A stretch of 64,000 nt of DNA, from positions 62,001 to 126,000 of the forward strand of contig JANXBH010000001.1 in the NCBI GenBank assembly GCA_025060695.1, read 5' to 3'. Shown piece by piece: positions 42,968 to 51,907 of the stretch. The DNA comes from Caldifarciminota bacterium (GTDB lineage Bacteria; Hydrothermota; Hydrothermia; LBFQ01; DSFT01). The number at the start of each line of letters is the position of its first letter. Within the stretch, counting starts at the first letter, position 1. The position numbers and the translations under genes were made by a program. Below the pieces are notes generated by a model, which was not told the DNA's origin, ran no database searches, and saw only the letters and a list, made by a program, of their open reading frames with translations.

Positions 42968-43770
42968 GGTTTTATAATTTTAAAGTCCGCATCTATCAAA
43001 AATACTCCTTTTTTTACAATTTTTTCACCATTCTTTATACCTTCAATTAAATAACCATCTTTTACATCAGTAATAATCTTTACTTCTTTTGCTTTAAATG
43101 AGCCATCTTCAAAAACATATACTATATCACTATTTCCTGTTCTAATTACTGAACTTTTCGGAACAATCTTTCCCCTTATTTCCTTCACTATCTTACCTAC
43201 TTCATAATTATTCTCAAAGAAAGTATTATCATTTTTAAGAATAACGATAATTTCAAAGTAGTTTGCACTATTGGAAGAAGGTAAAATCTCTACTACTCTA
43301 CCCTTAGTATTTCTAATTTCAACTATATCTCCTTTTTGAACATATAAAAAATCGCTTTTTCTAACGCTACCTATAAACTGAACAATAGAATTATTTACAA
43401 TTTCCATAACTACAGAACCAGCCTCAAATTTTTCACCTTCTGTTATATCAATTTTCAAAACTCTTCCACTAATAGGACTTCTAAAAATTATACTATCCGA
43501 AAATATATCTTCAGGACTTATTTGTAATAACTTAATCCTCTCAAGAATAAAACTATCTTTAGTAATATCGAACTCCGATTTTATTCTTAAAATTTCAGGA
43601 GAATAAAAACTAAAAATCTTCTCTCCTCTATTTATATATTCTCCTTCGTTTTGAATATAGAGATTTAAAACGTATCCAGAAAATCTTGGAACAATTTTTG
43701 TAATTGCATTTTTTGGAAATTTTACTACACCTTCTATGATTATTTCCTTATAACCAACTGTATCTTTAAC
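42964..43770 (-). CDS. cusB: CusB-like membrane-fusion (adaptor) subunit, N-terminus unresolved
   Basis: An open frame of 269 codons translated by hand past the TTG at 43458. It begins VKDTVGYKEIIIEGVV. Next are IVPRFSGYVLNLYIQNEGEY, INRGEKIFSFYSPEILRIKSEF and SPISGRVLKIDITEGEKF, matching CusB (YSPEL...AQ.EY). The frame has no standard start or signal at its N-terminus, and its upstream limit is a TGA just before a T8 tract (43772-43779) that lies at the end of the YtkA-like lipoprotein gene. One extra T, or a -1 slip, joins both frames into a lipoprotein of about 400 residues, the usual CusB size. Confidence 0.75.
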   Translation of the reverse strand, partial: VKDTVGYKEIIIEGVVKFPKNAITKIVPRFSGYVLNLYIQNEGEYINRGEKIFSFYSPEILRIKSEFDITKDSFILERIKLLQISPEDIFSDSIIFRSPISGRVLKIDITEGEKFEAGSVVMEIVNNSIVQFIGSVRKSDFLYVQKGDIVEIRNTKGRVVEILPSSNSANYFEIIVILKNDNTFFENNYEVGKIVKEIRGKIVPKSSVIRTGNSDIVYVFEDGSFKAKEVKIITDVKDGYLIEGIKNGEKIVKKGVFLIDADFKIIKP

Positions 43771-44168
43771 TAAAAAAAATCAATAAGTTTATTATCTATT
43801 TGAGAATGTGTATGCTTAACTTCCCCCTTAAATGGTATATTTATTAGCTTTTCAATTTTGTTTCCATCTAACTCTAAAATAATAAACCACTCACCACTCA
43901 TAGAAACAAAAACTTTTCCTTCGTAATTTTTATTTAGTTCAAATACTTCTGTCATGGCAGGCATGCCTGGCATTTCCGGCATATACAAATACGCCTTAAA
44001 TGACCTTGGTTTTGGTTCTATTATAAACTTTACCTTATTTTCTCTTTCCTTTAGCATTCCATCAGTAGTTAAGATTTTTACTTTATATCCTTTATCTACT
44101 ATTTCAAGAACTTCTTTATAATTTTGACCACAGGATATAAGAAAAAGTAATATAAAAATTTTCCTCAT
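43770..44168 (-). CDS. YtkA/FixH-like lipoprotein with Met-rich loop
   Basis: A 132-residue protein. The signal MRKIFILLFLISC has its lipobox Cys at position 13. The YtkA-like beta domain contains YMPEMPGMPAM, with methionines suited to Cu(I) or Ag(I), then SMSGEWFIILEL. The C-terminus KHTHSQIDNKLIDFF ends at a TAG directly after T8. I prefer ATG 44168, 5 nt after a promoter-like box, over the TTG at 44174. It may be the N-terminal part of a CusB fusion (see cusB). Confidence 0.75.
   Translation of the reverse strand: MRKIFILLFLISCGQNYKEVLEIVDKGYKVKILTTDGMLKERENKVKFIIEPKPRSFKAYLYMPEMPGMPAMTEVFELNKNYEGKVFVSMSGEWFIILELDGNKIEKLINIPFKGEVKHTHSQIDNKLIDFF
43772..43779 (-). other. T8 slippage tract between YtkA-like and CusB frames
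   Basis: On the minus strand eight T residues read GAT TTT TTT TAG in the lipoprotein frame and TTT TTT TTA GTT in the CusB frame. One inserted T, or -1 ribosomal slippage, gives continuous reading D-F-F-L-V-K-D. Confidence 0.55.
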
Positions 44169-44173
44169 ATTCA

Positions 44174-44183
44174 AAATTTTAAA
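44174..44183 (-). promoter_or_regulatory. putative -10 promoter box for YtkA-like/cusB
   Basis: TTTAAAATTT on the minus strand, 5 nt before the ATG at 44168, overlapping the stop of the tolC-like gene. Confidence 0.5.
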
Positions 44184-45213
44184 ACATAAACTTTAACTTA
44201 TAGTAGCTTAGGATTGCATTATATTTCAACCTGTTTATTTCTCTTTCCATATTCAATATTTCGTTTAAATTATAGTAGTATTCTACTAAAGATATATCAC
44301 CTAAAAGCTTTGAAATATTTAAAGTCGTCATAAGTTCATCTCTTCGGCTTTTATATAACTCATATTGACTAACTGATAGTTTATATTCAGATATAGTTCT
44401 TTCAATTTCAAGCTTAATATATTCTATTGAAGAACTATAGTAATTTCTATATGCATCTTTCAATTTTACTCTTGTCTTTATTTCACCTAATGGAAATGTA
44501 TTAATAGTAAATCCTATCATAAATCCATATGTATTATCTTTTCTTATTAAAACCATAGGTTTTACATTAGGAACAAGCTTTATATAGCTTAATTTTAAAG
44601 AATTTTCAATTGTCTTAAGTTCATAGCTTAACATATTATAATCTACGGTCTCTTCCAACTTATAGTCTTTTAATTTTGGAATACTTTCAATATCTTCAAT
44701 GCTATCTATCTTGGCATAGTAGTTTAGTGTAATCATTAAATTATTATATTTTGCCTTAAGAAAATCCAAGTTTATATTCAATTCTCTTATTTTTGCATTT
44801 ATCTCTAATATTTTTGAAAATTCCGTAGTTTTATCATATTTATAAGCACTTAGTATTAGCTTCCTTATTTTTTCATAGTTTTCTAAAATTTTATATAGAA
44901 TTTCCAATTCTTTTTTTAATTCAATAGCTTGTAAATAAGTCTCTATTGCTTCAAGTATGAATTCATTCCTTTCTTTTAAATTTTTATATTTCATCGCAAC
45001 TATTTCATCTTTAATTATAAAAGACTCATATATCATATGGGGCGATATTTCAGTTCCTATACTTATATTTCCACTTTCAAACATTGCATTGTATTCTACC
45101 ATAAGCTGTGGATTTAAAGCACTGTAAATTTGATATTCGTAATACTTTACTTTTTTATGCTCCATTACTTTCTTTATAAAATCCTCTATGTTCGTAAATA
45201 TTAAGTAAATAAT
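44179..45213 (-). CDS. TolC/CusC-like outer-membrane efflux protein, apparently ATT start
   Basis: About 344 residues of long alpha-helical hairpins typical of TolC-family proteins. The first ATG (45165) lies inside the first helix. The open frame continues upstream with IIIYLIFTNIEDFIKKVMEH, where NIEDFIKKV corresponds to the usual family start and IIIYLIFT to a short export signal. There is no ATG, GTG, TTG or CTG in that extension. ATT codons at 45208-45216 stand 2-8 nt after a promoter-like box; I mark the middle one. It pairs with divergent CusA and cusB in metal efflux. Confidence 0.75.
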   Translation of the reverse strand: MIYLIFTNIEDFIKKVMEHKKVKYYEYQIYSALNPQLMVEYNAMFESGNISIGTEISPHMIYESFIIKDEIVAMKYKNLKERNEFILEAIETYLQAIELKKELEILYKILENYEKIRKLILSAYKYDKTTEFSKILEINAKIRELNINLDFLKAKYNNLMITLNYYAKIDSIEDIESIPKLKDYKLEETVDYNMLSYELKTIENSLKLSYIKLVPNVKPMVLIRKDNTYGFMIGFTINTFPLGEIKTRVKLKDAYRNYYSSSIEYIKLEIERTISEYKLSVSQYELYKSRRDELMTTLNISKLLGDISLVEYYYNLNEILNMEREINRLKYNAILSYYKLKFMF

Positions 45214-45218
45214 AATGA

Positions 45219-45228
45219 AAATTTTAGA
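45219..45228 (-). promoter_or_regulatory. putative -10 promoter box for tolC-like gene
   Basis: TCTAAAATTT on the minus strand, directly adjacent to the opposing cusA box. Confidence 0.45.
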
Positions 45229-45238
45229 GTTAAAATTT
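45229..45238 (+). promoter_or_regulatory. putative -10 promoter box for cusA
   Basis: GTTAAAATTT, 4 nt before the TTG start at 45243. Confidence 0.5.
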
Positions 45239-45242
45239 AAAA

Positions 45243-48236
45243 TTGCTTGAAAAAATTGTAAATTTTTCTCTGAAAAATAAAACTACAATTTCACTTATCG
45301 TTATACTTTTAACTATTGTTGGAATATATTCCATATTTAAAGTTAATATAGATGCAATACCAGATATTTCAGAAAATCAAGTAATTATTACCGCAAGGTA
45401 TGAAGGACAGGACCCCATTACTATTGAGGAGCAAGTTAGCTATAAGTTAGTATCAAGACTACTATCAATACCTAAAATTAGAACTATTAGAGCAATTTCA
45501 ATGAATAATATTGCTTTTGTATACATAATTTTTAAAGATGGTGTAAATATATATTGGGCAAGGTCTAGAGTTTTAGAGTATATTGCAGGATTAGATATTC
45601 CAAAAGAAGTAAATATACAAATTGGCCCTCCCTCATCTTCTATATCTTGGATAGTTCAATATGTACTAATATCAGATAAACATACTATTGATGAGTTAAC
45701 TGCATTTAACGAGTTTATATTAAAACCATATCTACAGGCAACAGAAGGTGTATCAGAAATAGCTACAATAGGTGGTTTTATAAAGGAATATCAGATAGAC
45801 GTTGACCCATATAAATTAAAATCTTATAATTTAAGTTTTGAAGAAGTTTTAAAGGCTATTGAAAATGCCAACTTATCAACAGGTGGAAGGTTTATAGAAA
45901 TAGCCGAAAGATATTATAACATAAGGGGATACGGATATATTAGAACATTGGAAGATATTGAGAATATTTCTATAAAAGGCATAAAAATTAAGGATATAGG
46001 TATTGTTCAAATAGGTCCTTCAATAAGAGAAGGAGCTTTGGACTATAATGCAAAAGGTGAATCGGTAGGTGGTATTATTATTTCAACAATAGGAGAAAAT
46101 GCGTATAAAGTAATTAGAAATGTAAAAGAAAAAATAAAGAAGATAAATTTGCCTGAAGGTATGAAAATAGAAATCGTTTACGATAGAAGTTATTTAATTG
46201 AGGAAAGCATTAAAACATTGATTAGCGCAATATTAAAAGAAAGTCTTATAATCGCAATATTAGTTTATATTTTTTTAGTTTCAATAAAATCTTCTATTTC
46301 AATAATTATTATACTTCCTCTTTCGGTAATTTTATCTATAATTTTTGTAAAAATTTTTAACATTACTTTAAACATAATGAGTCTTGGTGGTTTTATACTA
46401 TCGCTTGGAGTTTTGATTGATATGGCGGTTGTTCTTGTAGAAAGCAGTCATAAGTATATTGAGCAAGGATATTCCAAAATAGAAGCAATAGAAAAATCAG
46501 TTAAGGAACTTTCAAGAAGTATTTTCTTTTCGCTATTAATCATTACAATATCATTTTTACCAGTTTTCTTTCTTACTGGTGAGGAAGGAAAACTATTTAA
46601 GCCATTAGCTATTACCAAAACCTTTTCCATGTTAATAGCTTCAATACTTTCTATTTCTTTCATAATCATTTTAATATATTTCTTCCTCCCAAATAAAACC
46701 AAACCTGAAATGGAAAATCCTATAAATAGAATAATTTTGAAAACTTACGAGTTCACATTCAAAATTGTATATAAATATCCATTAGCTTTTATAGTGTTTT
46801 TTATTTTGTTTTCCGTTTTCGGTATTTTTATTTATAAAACCATAAAAAGCGAATTCTTACCACCATTTAATGAAGGCTCAATTTTATATATGCCATCTAC
46901 AACCTCAGGTATTTCTATACAAAAAGGTATTGAAGTACTTAGATATATGGATTCTATTATTATAAGTAATGAAAATGTAAGAGCGGTTTTTGGAAAAATT
47001 TCAAGGGCAAACACAGCTACTGACCCTGCACCACCTAGCATGATTGAAACTAATATAGAGCTAAAAGACCCAAAGAAAATATACGAAGTTATAAATGAAT
47101 TAAGCCATAAACTAAATATCCCTGGATTTATAAACACATTTAGTATGCCAATTAGAACAAGGATAGATATGTTAAAAACAGGCATTAGAACTCCACTTGG
47201 AATAAAAGTATATGGAAATGATCCTTATATTACCGAAAGTTTAGCAATAGAGATAGAAAAATTATTAAGGAGTTTAAGAGAGACAAAATATGCCTATGCA
47301 GAAAGACTTTCAAATTCATACTACATTATAATTAGTCCAAGAAGAGAAAGAATTTCCCAATACAATATAAGTATAAAGGAGATTATGGATATTATAAATT
47401 TTTACATTGGTGGAAATACTATTACTTACAAGATTGAAAATAGATTTAGCTATCCAATTAGAGCAAGAATTCTAAGAGACTATAGAGAAATTGAATATAT
47501 TAAGAGGATACCTATTTTTACAACTTCAGGTTTTGTAAGCTTAGAAGATATATGCGATATTCAAATTAAAAGAGGTTTTGAAATGATTAGAAATGAAAAT
47601 GGATTTATTACAAGTTATATTTATCTTGATAGTCATGACGACTATTTAAAATATATTCAAAAAGTAAATTCTATAATAAATTCATTCATAAAATTCCCCT
47701 CTGGATATTTTTATGAGGTTTCAGGTCAATACGAAGACTTAAAGAGAGTTCAAAGCACACTTGTTTTTATTATTCCAATGACCATATTCATTATATTTAT
47801 TTTGCTATATATGAACTTTAAGAGTTTAGTAAAGAGTATTTTAGTATTGATATTACTTATATTTCCACTTTCGGGAGCCTTTATTACTATAAAGTTATTA
47901 AACTACAATTTATCAATTGCGGTATGGATTGGAATTGTTGCACTTTTAGGTATAAGTACGGAAATTATTGTAGTAAAAATTGCGTTTTTAGATTTAGGTT
48001 TTGAAAAGTTCAATAACAAATACGAGGCTATACACTGGGCAGTGATAACAAGATTAAGACCAATTACAATTACTACACTAACCGCATTCTTTTCACTAAT
48101 TCCTATAATGTTTGAATTTACACTTGGTGCAGATATTATAAAAAGAATAGTTGCACCCATGATAGGAGGTATATTCTTTACATTCATTTTAAGTTTATAT
48201 ATCTTGCCAAGTTTTTATGTAATGTTTAAAAAATAG
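45243..48236 (+). CDS. cusA: CusA-like heavy-metal RND efflux pump
   Basis: A 997-residue RND transporter with twelve helices and two large periplasmic loops. The helix-4 proton-relay region reads LGVLIDMAVVLVESSHKYIEQ, closest to the Cu(I)/Ag(I) class with its His after the acidic residue. The periplasmic loop has TDPAPPSMIETNI and RIDMLKTGIRTPLGIKVYG, which carry methionines at the positions of the CusA copper site. It pumps monovalent copper or silver with the adaptor and TolC partner encoded divergently. TTG start. It ends 1 nt before the convergent UbiA gene. Confidence 0.93.
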   Translation: MLEKIVNFSLKNKTTISLIVILLTIVGIYSIFKVNIDAIPDISENQVIITARYEGQDPITIEEQVSYKLVSRLLSIPKIRTIRAISMNNIAFVYIIFKDGVNIYWARSRVLEYIAGLDIPKEVNIQIGPPSSSISWIVQYVLISDKHTIDELTAFNEFILKPYLQATEGVSEIATIGGFIKEYQIDVDPYKLKSYNLSFEEVLKAIENANLSTGGRFIEIAERYYNIRGYGYIRTLEDIENISIKGIKIKDIGIVQIGPSIREGALDYNAKGESVGGIIISTIGENAYKVIRNVKEKIKKINLPEGMKIEIVYDRSYLIEESIKTLISAILKESLIIAILVYIFLVSIKSSISIIIILPLSVILSIIFVKIFNITLNIMSLGGFILSLGVLIDMAVVLVESSHKYIEQGYSKIEAIEKSVKELSRSIFFSLLIITISFLPVFFLTGEEGKLFKPLAITKTFSMLIASILSISFIIILIYFFLPNKTKPEMENPINRIILKTYEFTFKIVYKYPLAFIVFFILFSVFGIFIYKTIKSEFLPPFNEGSILYMPSTTSGISIQKGIEVLRYMDSIIISNENVRAVFGKISRANTATDPAPPSMIETNIELKDPKKIYEVINELSHKLNIPGFINTFSMPIRTRIDMLKTGIRTPLGIKVYGNDPYITESLAIEIEKLLRSLRETKYAYAERLSNSYYIIISPRRERISQYNISIKEIMDIINFYIGGNTITYKIENRFSYPIRARILRDYREIEYIKRIPIFTTSGFVSLEDICDIQIKRGFEMIRNENGFITSYIYLDSHDDYLKYIQKVNSIINSFIKFPSGYFYEVSGQYEDLKRVQSTLVFIIPMTIFIIFILLYMNFKSLVKSILVLILLIFPLSGAFITIKLLNYNLSIAVWIGIVALLGISTEIIVVKIAFLDLGFEKFNNKYEAIHWAVITRLRPITITTLTAFFSLIPIMFEFTLGADIIKRIVAPMIGGIFFTFILSLYILPSFYVMFKK

Positions 48237-48237
48237 C

Positions 48238-50190
48238 TTATTTATTAAAGAGTGTTCGTGCTAATCTATTTCTTGCTCTTTTCTTTTCAGCTATAAATCT
48301 ATATTCATTACTTTTTAAATTATTTCCAATTAAGTAATACATAGCGGAAAATGTCCAGTATGCATCGTTTTCAGAAAGCAAAACTGAAACTTTTAATTTT
48401 TCCATAGCATCATTCCTTTTATCTAATTTCCACAAGGCTAATGCCCAAATATGATACATATATCCATTCATATAGCAATTTTTTAAAAGATATCTTGCAA
48501 CACTGTCTACTTTTTCATATTCCTTCAAGTCATAAAGAAGACCTATCTGTCTTGCTCTTACATCTTCATTACAAGGCTCTTCGCGTAATATTTCATTTAA
48601 TCTCTCTGAAAGTTTCTTAAAATCCCTAAATTGAACAATTTCTAACTTGGAATAATTATAATGAACTGTCCTAAAGAAATTACTTTCCTTCATGATTTTC
48701 AAAAAACATATAAAACTAAAAATTCCAAATAGTATTAAAAATAGAATTTCATAAAATTTTTTCTGAATAGCAAATAGAAAACATAAAATAGAAAAAGTCA
48801 GCCCTATGAGTATATTTATATTTAAAAGTAGTGAAACTATAACGAAAGACAATGATGCCAAAATTCCCTGAACGTATTTTCCAAAGCTTCCAAACATGGT
48901 ATAAGCGGTAAATATATTACCTCTTTTATCACCTTCTACATCGGACATATCCTTTAGACCAAATCCCAAGCTAATACCAAATAAAATAGAAAGTACCAAT
49001 TTTTCATTCAATATTAAAATAGGATTTTCTTTATAAAAATAACCTATAGCTAAAACTACACTCATTAGAGCAATAAAGCTTAAGTTTAGTGTTGAAATTA
49101 TCCAAAACCTCTTTAATCTAACAGGTTCAATAGAATACAGAATAGAGGAAGAAAGAATTACTAAAATTATAACAAAAATACTATATGACGTAGAAAGTGC
49201 AATTGATAAATTGAGAATAGTAAGAATAGAAATATATCCAAAAAATTCGTTTTCTTTTAGTATACCTTCATTGAATACATTTCTTTTTTGGTTTATTTTA
49301 TCTATTTCCCTATCAAAGTAGTCATTTACTATAAGTGCTATCAAGAATGTTAAAAATAAGCATAATATAATATTAAAAATTCCAAGAAAGTCAAATATAT
49401 TGGAAAATACAGATTGATAGGTAAATCTTACAACTTTTAAACCAATAATAAAACCAAATACTAAAAATGGCAAATAGTATAGAAATTTATAAATTCTCAT
49501 TTTGAAGATATTTTTTACATGGTGTGGAAATAGAAAAATAAGCGATAGAATAATAAAATATAAGTTAATTAAAGCATACCTTTGAGTATCGGTTTCAATC
49601 AAGGAAAATGTTTTGAAATATTCTCTTGAGATAAATGAAGGAAATGAACCTATAACACCTGTAGTAATTAAAAAAATTAATACTATGAAAGTTGATTTTA
49701 AGATACTTTTTCCCCATGCAAACGACCACAAGAAAATACCTAAAACAGCTACTAATAGTTCAATTCTCATACCAGGACTAAGTGCTCTAAGTTCTACAAA
49801 TGGATTAAATAAGTTAAAAAGCGAATATAAAAATTCTTCGAAAGAAAATATATACTGTGGTCTAAAATTTCCTCCAAATATAGCATCAACTATCGGAGGA
49901 GTAATGATAATAATAGAAAACGAAAAAACTATTTTTATTATATTAATCGTACTTTTGTATGGAAAGAAAAGTTTAATTATTGAAGAAAGTACTAAGTAAA
50001 CCGCAAAGAAAAATGCATATTGATGTAAAAATATAAAAAGAGCTGACTTATATTCAATAGGATTAGTTAGCATGCGGTTGTGGTCTACTGCACCTTCAAG
50101 AACTCCTCTAATTATCGGAGATAGTAGTGCAATAACAAGAGCACTTAAAAAACTTGTATTTTCAATATATTCAATAATCTTCTTAATCAT
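48238..50190 (-). CDS. UbiA-type prenyltransferase fused to N-terminal membrane domain and C-terminal TPR-like domain
   Basis: A 650-residue protein. Residues 1 to about 250 hold six or more membrane helices of no recognised family. Residues about 270-510 form a UbiA domain with both Asp motifs (NDYFDREIDKINQ and DMSDVEGDK). Residues about 530-650 are helical and TPR-like (DVRARQIGLLYDLKEYEKVDS). The middle part would attach an isoprenoid to an aromatic or phosphosugar acceptor. It is the last gene of the polyamine operon; the link is unknown. Confidence 0.75.
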   Translation of the reverse strand: MIKKIIEYIENTSFLSALVIALLSPIIRGVLEGAVDHNRMLTNPIEYKSALFIFLHQYAFFFAVYLVLSSIIKLFFPYKSTINIIKIVFSFSIIIITPPIVDAIFGGNFRPQYIFSFEEFLYSLFNLFNPFVELRALSPGMRIELLVAVLGIFLWSFAWGKSILKSTFIVLIFLITTGVIGSFPSFISREYFKTFSLIETDTQRYALINLYFIILSLIFLFPHHVKNIFKMRIYKFLYYLPFLVFGFIIGLKVVRFTYQSVFSNIFDFLGIFNIILCLFLTFLIALIVNDYFDREIDKINQKRNVFNEGILKENEFFGYISILTILNLSIALSTSYSIFVIILVILSSSILYSIEPVRLKRFWIISTLNLSFIALMSVVLAIGYFYKENPILILNEKLVLSILFGISLGFGLKDMSDVEGDKRGNIFTAYTMFGSFGKYVQGILASLSFVIVSLLLNINILIGLTFSILCFLFAIQKKFYEILFLILFGIFSFICFLKIMKESNFFRTVHYNYSKLEIVQFRDFKKLSERLNEILREEPCNEDVRARQIGLLYDLKEYEKVDSVARYLLKNCYMNGYMYHIWALALWKLDKRNDAMEKLKVSVLLSENDAYWTFSAMYYLIGNNLKSNEYRFIAEKKRARNRLARTLFNK

Positions 50191-50192
50191 CT

Positions 50193-50618
50193 CTAAAATC
50201 TATAGTCTTTCAATATTATCACTTTATTTCTTACAACCTTTAGTTTATATGGCTTTTGAGATAGTTTTTTTATAAAGTATTGTCCCTCTATTAAATCTAA
50301 TACACTATCATTTATCCATACACTACTTGGCTTTTCAGATATTCCTAAGGCTATCCAATATTTTCCTTGAAAAAATATAAGAAAATAGTTTGCACTTTTA
50401 CCCTTTTCAAAGTATATTTTACCACTATCTACCTTCCCATTTTCGTATATAAGTTTATAACTTTTTGAACCTGATATAGCTCTTGTAGATAAAACTAAAG
50501 TATCCTTTTCCATTTTATATCCTGAAAACTCAAACGATTTTACATTATTCTCAGTCCATATTTTAAGTGTATCTAAAGTTATGTGAAAAACTAAAACACT
50601 ATCAATCAAAAAACTCAT
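50193..50618 (-). CDS. Unknown protein in polyamine operon
   Basis: A 141-residue, beta-rich, mostly hydrophilic protein (for example SSVWINDSVLDLIEGQYFI, KPYKLKVVRNKVIIL). The N-terminus MSFLIDSVLVFHI is only weakly hydrophobic. I recognise no family. It overlaps speE by 4 nt (ATGA) and is 2 nt from the UbiA gene. Confidence 0.55.
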   Translation of the reverse strand: MSFLIDSVLVFHITLDTLKIWTENNVKSFEFSGYKMEKDTLVLSTRAISGSKSYKLIYENGKVDSGKIYFEKGKSANYFLIFFQGKYWIALGISEKPSSVWINDSVLDLIEGQYFIKKLSQKPYKLKVVRNKVIILKDYRF

Positions 50619-51433
50619 TCTATTGCATCTTTTAAAAATTTCGGAATTTTAAACACTGCATCGTACATTTCATCATGATAGAATTTCAAATCTTCTATAA
50701 AATAATAATTTCTAATTTTAGGATATTCTAAAGACTGAAAGCTTATAGTAAATGACCAATATCCCCCAGGATAAGTAGGAATTGGTGCGGTATAAATATA
50801 TGCATTTGAAAATATTTTCTTAAATCTTTGGTAAATAGTTCTAATTGTATCAATGTGATAGAATGGAGACTCACTTTGCATACAAACTATAGAGTTTTCA
50901 AAAACTAACTTTTTCAAATTAAATAGAAACTCCTCACTTATCAAACCTTCAGCTATTTTAATAGGGTCAGTAGAGTCTATTAAAATTACATCAAATTTTC
51001 TACTTTCATTCTTTACCCATTTAATTGCATCCATAATGATAACCTCTACTCTTTTATCATTAAATGAACTTGAAAGTTCGCTAAAGAATTTTTTTGAAAC
51101 TTCAATAACTTTCTCATCTATCTCTACAAGCAAAACCTTATTAATAGGATATTTCAAAACTTCCCTCAGTGTACCACCATCACCCCCTCCTATTATAAGG
51201 ATATTCTTAGGATTAGGATGTGACCTTAGTGATACATGCGCTAACATTTCATGATATATAAATTCATCTTTTGTAGTAGTCATAACAAGATTGTCTAATA
51301 CTAAAACTTTACCAAAAAATTCATTTTCAAAAACTAATATTTCCTGATACTTACTTCTTTCACTATGAAGTATTTTATTTACTTTAAGATATAAACCTGA
51401 TGAATTTGAATGATGCTCTATAAAACTGTCCAT
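50615..51433 (-). CDS. speE: Spermidine synthase (aminopropyltransferase)
   Basis: A 272-residue SpeE. It has LVLDNLVMTTTKDEFIYHEML near residue 46, IGGGDGGTLREVLKY near residue 87, the acidic VEIDEKVIEVS, the catalytic IDSTDPIK near residue 158, and a C-terminal YPGGYWSF motif. It transfers aminopropyl from decarboxylated SAM to putrescine or agmatine. It starts at the nucleotide after the arginine decarboxylase stop codon. Confidence 0.92.
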   Translation of the reverse strand: MDSFIEHHSNSSGLYLKVNKILHSERSKYQEILVFENEFFGKVLVLDNLVMTTTKDEFIYHEMLAHVSLRSHPNPKNILIIGGGDGGTLREVLKYPINKVLLVEIDEKVIEVSKKFFSELSSSFNDKRVEVIIMDAIKWVKNESRKFDVILIDSTDPIKIAEGLISEEFLFNLKKLVFENSIVCMQSESPFYHIDTIRTIYQRFKKIFSNAYIYTAPIPTYPGGYWSFTISFQSLEYPKIRNYYFIEDLKFYHDEMYDAVFKIPKFLKDAIE

Positions 51434-51907
51434 TTAGAATATTGCAACTCCTGAAAAAACACAGGTCGGTCCATCAACAATAGCGGAAGAAGACTTAATT
51501 TCAATAAAGTCTATATCTATTTTTCTCCTTTGCATGGCTTCAATTGCCATATCGTATGCTAATTTTCTTGCCTCTTCTTCATTAAAATAACCACTTACTT
51601 CCATAATTACTCCTACACTCTGTCTATTTTTTGGAATAGCAACTGAAACCGCACATGAAATTACCCTCCCATACTCATTAGATATTAAATATCCATATGC
51701 AATAGGAAGAATTGAACCTTCTTTTAAATCAATACTATCTACAATCTCTATATTAGGAGGAACTATACTTGAAACTTTTATAAGATTATAATTTCCTACA
51801 CCTGCAGATATTAAAGCATCATCAAATGCATTTAATAAAGTCTTTCCTCTTCCTATACCTGAGCAAAGATATATTCTTTTAAGCTCGCCAAATAAAGGGA
51901 ACATCAT
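51434..51907 (-). CDS. pdaD: Pyruvoyl-dependent arginine decarboxylase
   Basis: A 157-residue proenzyme. The self-cleavage site is KVSSIVPP near residue 43, where the second Ser becomes pyruvoyl. GRGKTLLNAFDDALISAG precedes it, and PIAYGYLISNEYG and a Glu in GVIMEVSGYF follow. It converts arginine to agmatine, the entry to polyamines. The gene lies between two aminopropyltransferase genes and overlaps the upstream one by 29 nt. ATG 51907 is used, and a second ATG follows directly. Confidence 0.93.
   Translation of the reverse strand: MMFPLFGELKRIYLCSGIGRGKTLLNAFDDALISAGVGNYNLIKVSSIVPPNIEIVDSIDLKEGSILPIAYGYLISNEYGRVISCAVSVAIPKNRQSVGVIMEVSGYFNEEEARKLAYDMAIEAMQRRKIDIDFIEIKSSSAIVDGPTCVFSGVAIF

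Noticed and set aside
46448-48187. Minus-strand frames inside cusA
   Set aside because: They are opposite highly conserved RND motifs and have no promoter-like box or ribosome site.
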